Source: Candidatus Bipolaricaulota bacterium
GTDB lineage: Bacteria; Bipolaricaulota; Bipolaricaulia; Bipolaricaulales; Bipolaricaulaceae
Length of the DNA stretch: 7,707 bases
Assembly (NCBI GenBank): GCA_021163465.1
Contig: JAGGWU010000089.1
Location: 1 to 7,707, forward strand
Direction: 5' to 3'
The notes under the pieces were generated by a model, which did no database searches, was not told the origin of the DNA, and worked only from the letters and a program-made list of their open reading frames with translations. The stretch's first letter is position 1; each line of letters begins with the position of its first letter. Positions 6,976-7,707 of the stretch are shown in pieces. Position numbers and translations under genes: made by a program.

Positions 6976-7707
6976 ATGGAGAAGGTTCTCGTCGCCAACC
7001 GCGGCGAGATCGCCCTCCGGATCCTGGAGGCCTGCCGGGAGGAGGGGCTTGAGGCGGTGGCGGTGTTCTCGGAGCCGGAAAGGGAGGCCCTTCACGTCCG
7101 GCTGGCCCACGAGGCGGTATGTATCGGCCCCGGGCCGGCGAAAAGGAGCTACCTGAACATCGCCGCGGTCCTCGCCGCGTGTGAGCTCACCGGTTGCGAC
7201 GCCCTCCACCCCGGCTACGGGTTCCTCTCGGAAAATCCGGATCTGGCGGAGATCTGTGCCGACATGGGGATCACCTTCGTGGGGCCGCCGGCAGAGGTGC
7301 TGCGGTTGTGCGGGGACAAGACCGCCACCCGGGAACGGGTCTCCCGTGCCGGGATCCCCGTCCTTCCGGGGACGGGGCCCATCGGGGACGAGGCGGAACT
7401 AAGAAAGAGGGCCGCCGAGCTCGGCTATCCCCTCTTGCTCAAAGCGGTGGCGGGCGGAGGGGGGCGGGGGATCCGCCCGGTGAACTCGCCGGAGGAGCTC
7501 CTCCCCGCCTTCCGCCAGGCCCAAAGGGAGGCCAAGGCCGCCACCGGTGATCCCCGGGTGTACCTCGAGGCGTACGTCCCCTCACCCCGACACGTGGAGG
7601 TACAGGTCCTGGCCGACTCCCATGGCCACATCGTCCATTGGGGCACCCGGGATTGCACCGTGCAGCGACGCCACCAGAAGGTGGTGGAAGAGGCCCCAGC
7701 ACCGGAG
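6976..7707 (+). CDS. accC: Biotin carboxylase subunit of acetyl-CoA carboxylase (5' part, open at window end)
   Basis: The frame is open from ATG 6976 to the last base, giving 244 of the roughly 450 residues expected. AccC uses ATP and bicarbonate to carboxylate the biotin on AccB. The biotin-carboxylase N-domain is clear (VLVANRGEIALRILEACREE, HPGYGFLSEN at about 75-84). The ATP-grasp domain then begins, with GDK at 113-115, K156 followed by the glycine-rich loop GGGGRGI at 160-166, RHVEVQVL, and QRRHQKVVEEAPAPE at the edge. K235 in HQK corresponds to E. coli K238. T224 sits where E. coli has Glu in the near-invariant ERDCS motif (here TRDCT). The glutamates that bind metal, and the C-domain, lie beyond the window. 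Only one base separates it from the accB stop, and GGAG before the ATG lies inside the accB end, so the pair is translationally coupled. Confidence 0.96.
   Translation, partial: MEKVLVANRGEIALRILEACREEGLEAVAVFSEPEREALHVRLAHEAVCIGPGPAKRSYLNIAAVLAACELTGCDALHPGYGFLSENPDLAEICADMGITFVGPPAEVLRLCGDKTATRERVSRAGIPVLPGTGPIGDEAELRKRAAELGYPLLLKAVAGGGGRGIRPVNSPEELLPAFRQAQREAKAATGDPRVYLEAYVPSPRHVEVQVLADSHGHIVHWGTRDCTVQRRHQKVVEEAPAPE

Noticed and set aside
6452..6998. Minus-strand open frames opposite accB
   Set aside because: accB on the plus strand has its biotin motif and a ribosome site; the antisense frames are Arg/Ser/Pro-rich shadows that would also occlude the divergent promoter.

Overview
The window holds six genes in a GC-rich, diderm bacterium. 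The high GC, the Lys/Arg/Glu-rich proteins and the strong GGAGG-type ribosome sites would suit a thermophilic or deep-branching lineage, but I cannot name the organism. A signal-peptide protease with a putative C-terminal outer-membrane barrel and a biotin-dependent acetyl-CoA carboxylase both fit a diderm.

Layout. Positions 6443 down to 1 carry a tightly packed minus-strand cluster. In transcription order it is a CNNM/CorC-type membrane protein (6443-5151), an M1-like zinc metallopeptidase fused to a predicted beta-barrel (5136-2491), pheT (2481-85), and the first 27 codons of a probable tsaE (81 to beyond position 1). The gaps are 14, 9 and 3 bp, so this reads as one operon. Positions 6552-7707 carry accB and accC on the plus strand, separated by one base; accC runs off the window. 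A 108-bp divergent intergenic region (6444-6551) holds a small AT island in which plausible -10 boxes for both directions overlap.

Function. pheT (tRNA charging) and tsaE (tRNA t6A modification) are translation genes. They share a transcription unit with two envelope genes, a membrane transporter-like protein and an exported peptidase. The divergent accBC pair supplies the biotin carrier and biotin carboxylase for malonyl-CoA synthesis.

The most unusual item is at about 493-573. An 81-bp stretch rich in ACGCGT/GTGATG words forms an imperfect inverted repeat, and also a 33-bp in-frame direct repeat. It lies inside the pheT reading frame, where the family normally has only a four-residue turn. 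It looks like a palindromic repeat element that inserted into an essential gene and is translated, in the manner of the Rickettsia palindromic elements. The second most interesting item is the M1-peptidase/beta-barrel fusion. Otherwise the window is housekeeping, and I see no defence system, mobile-element gene, CRISPR array or RNA gene.
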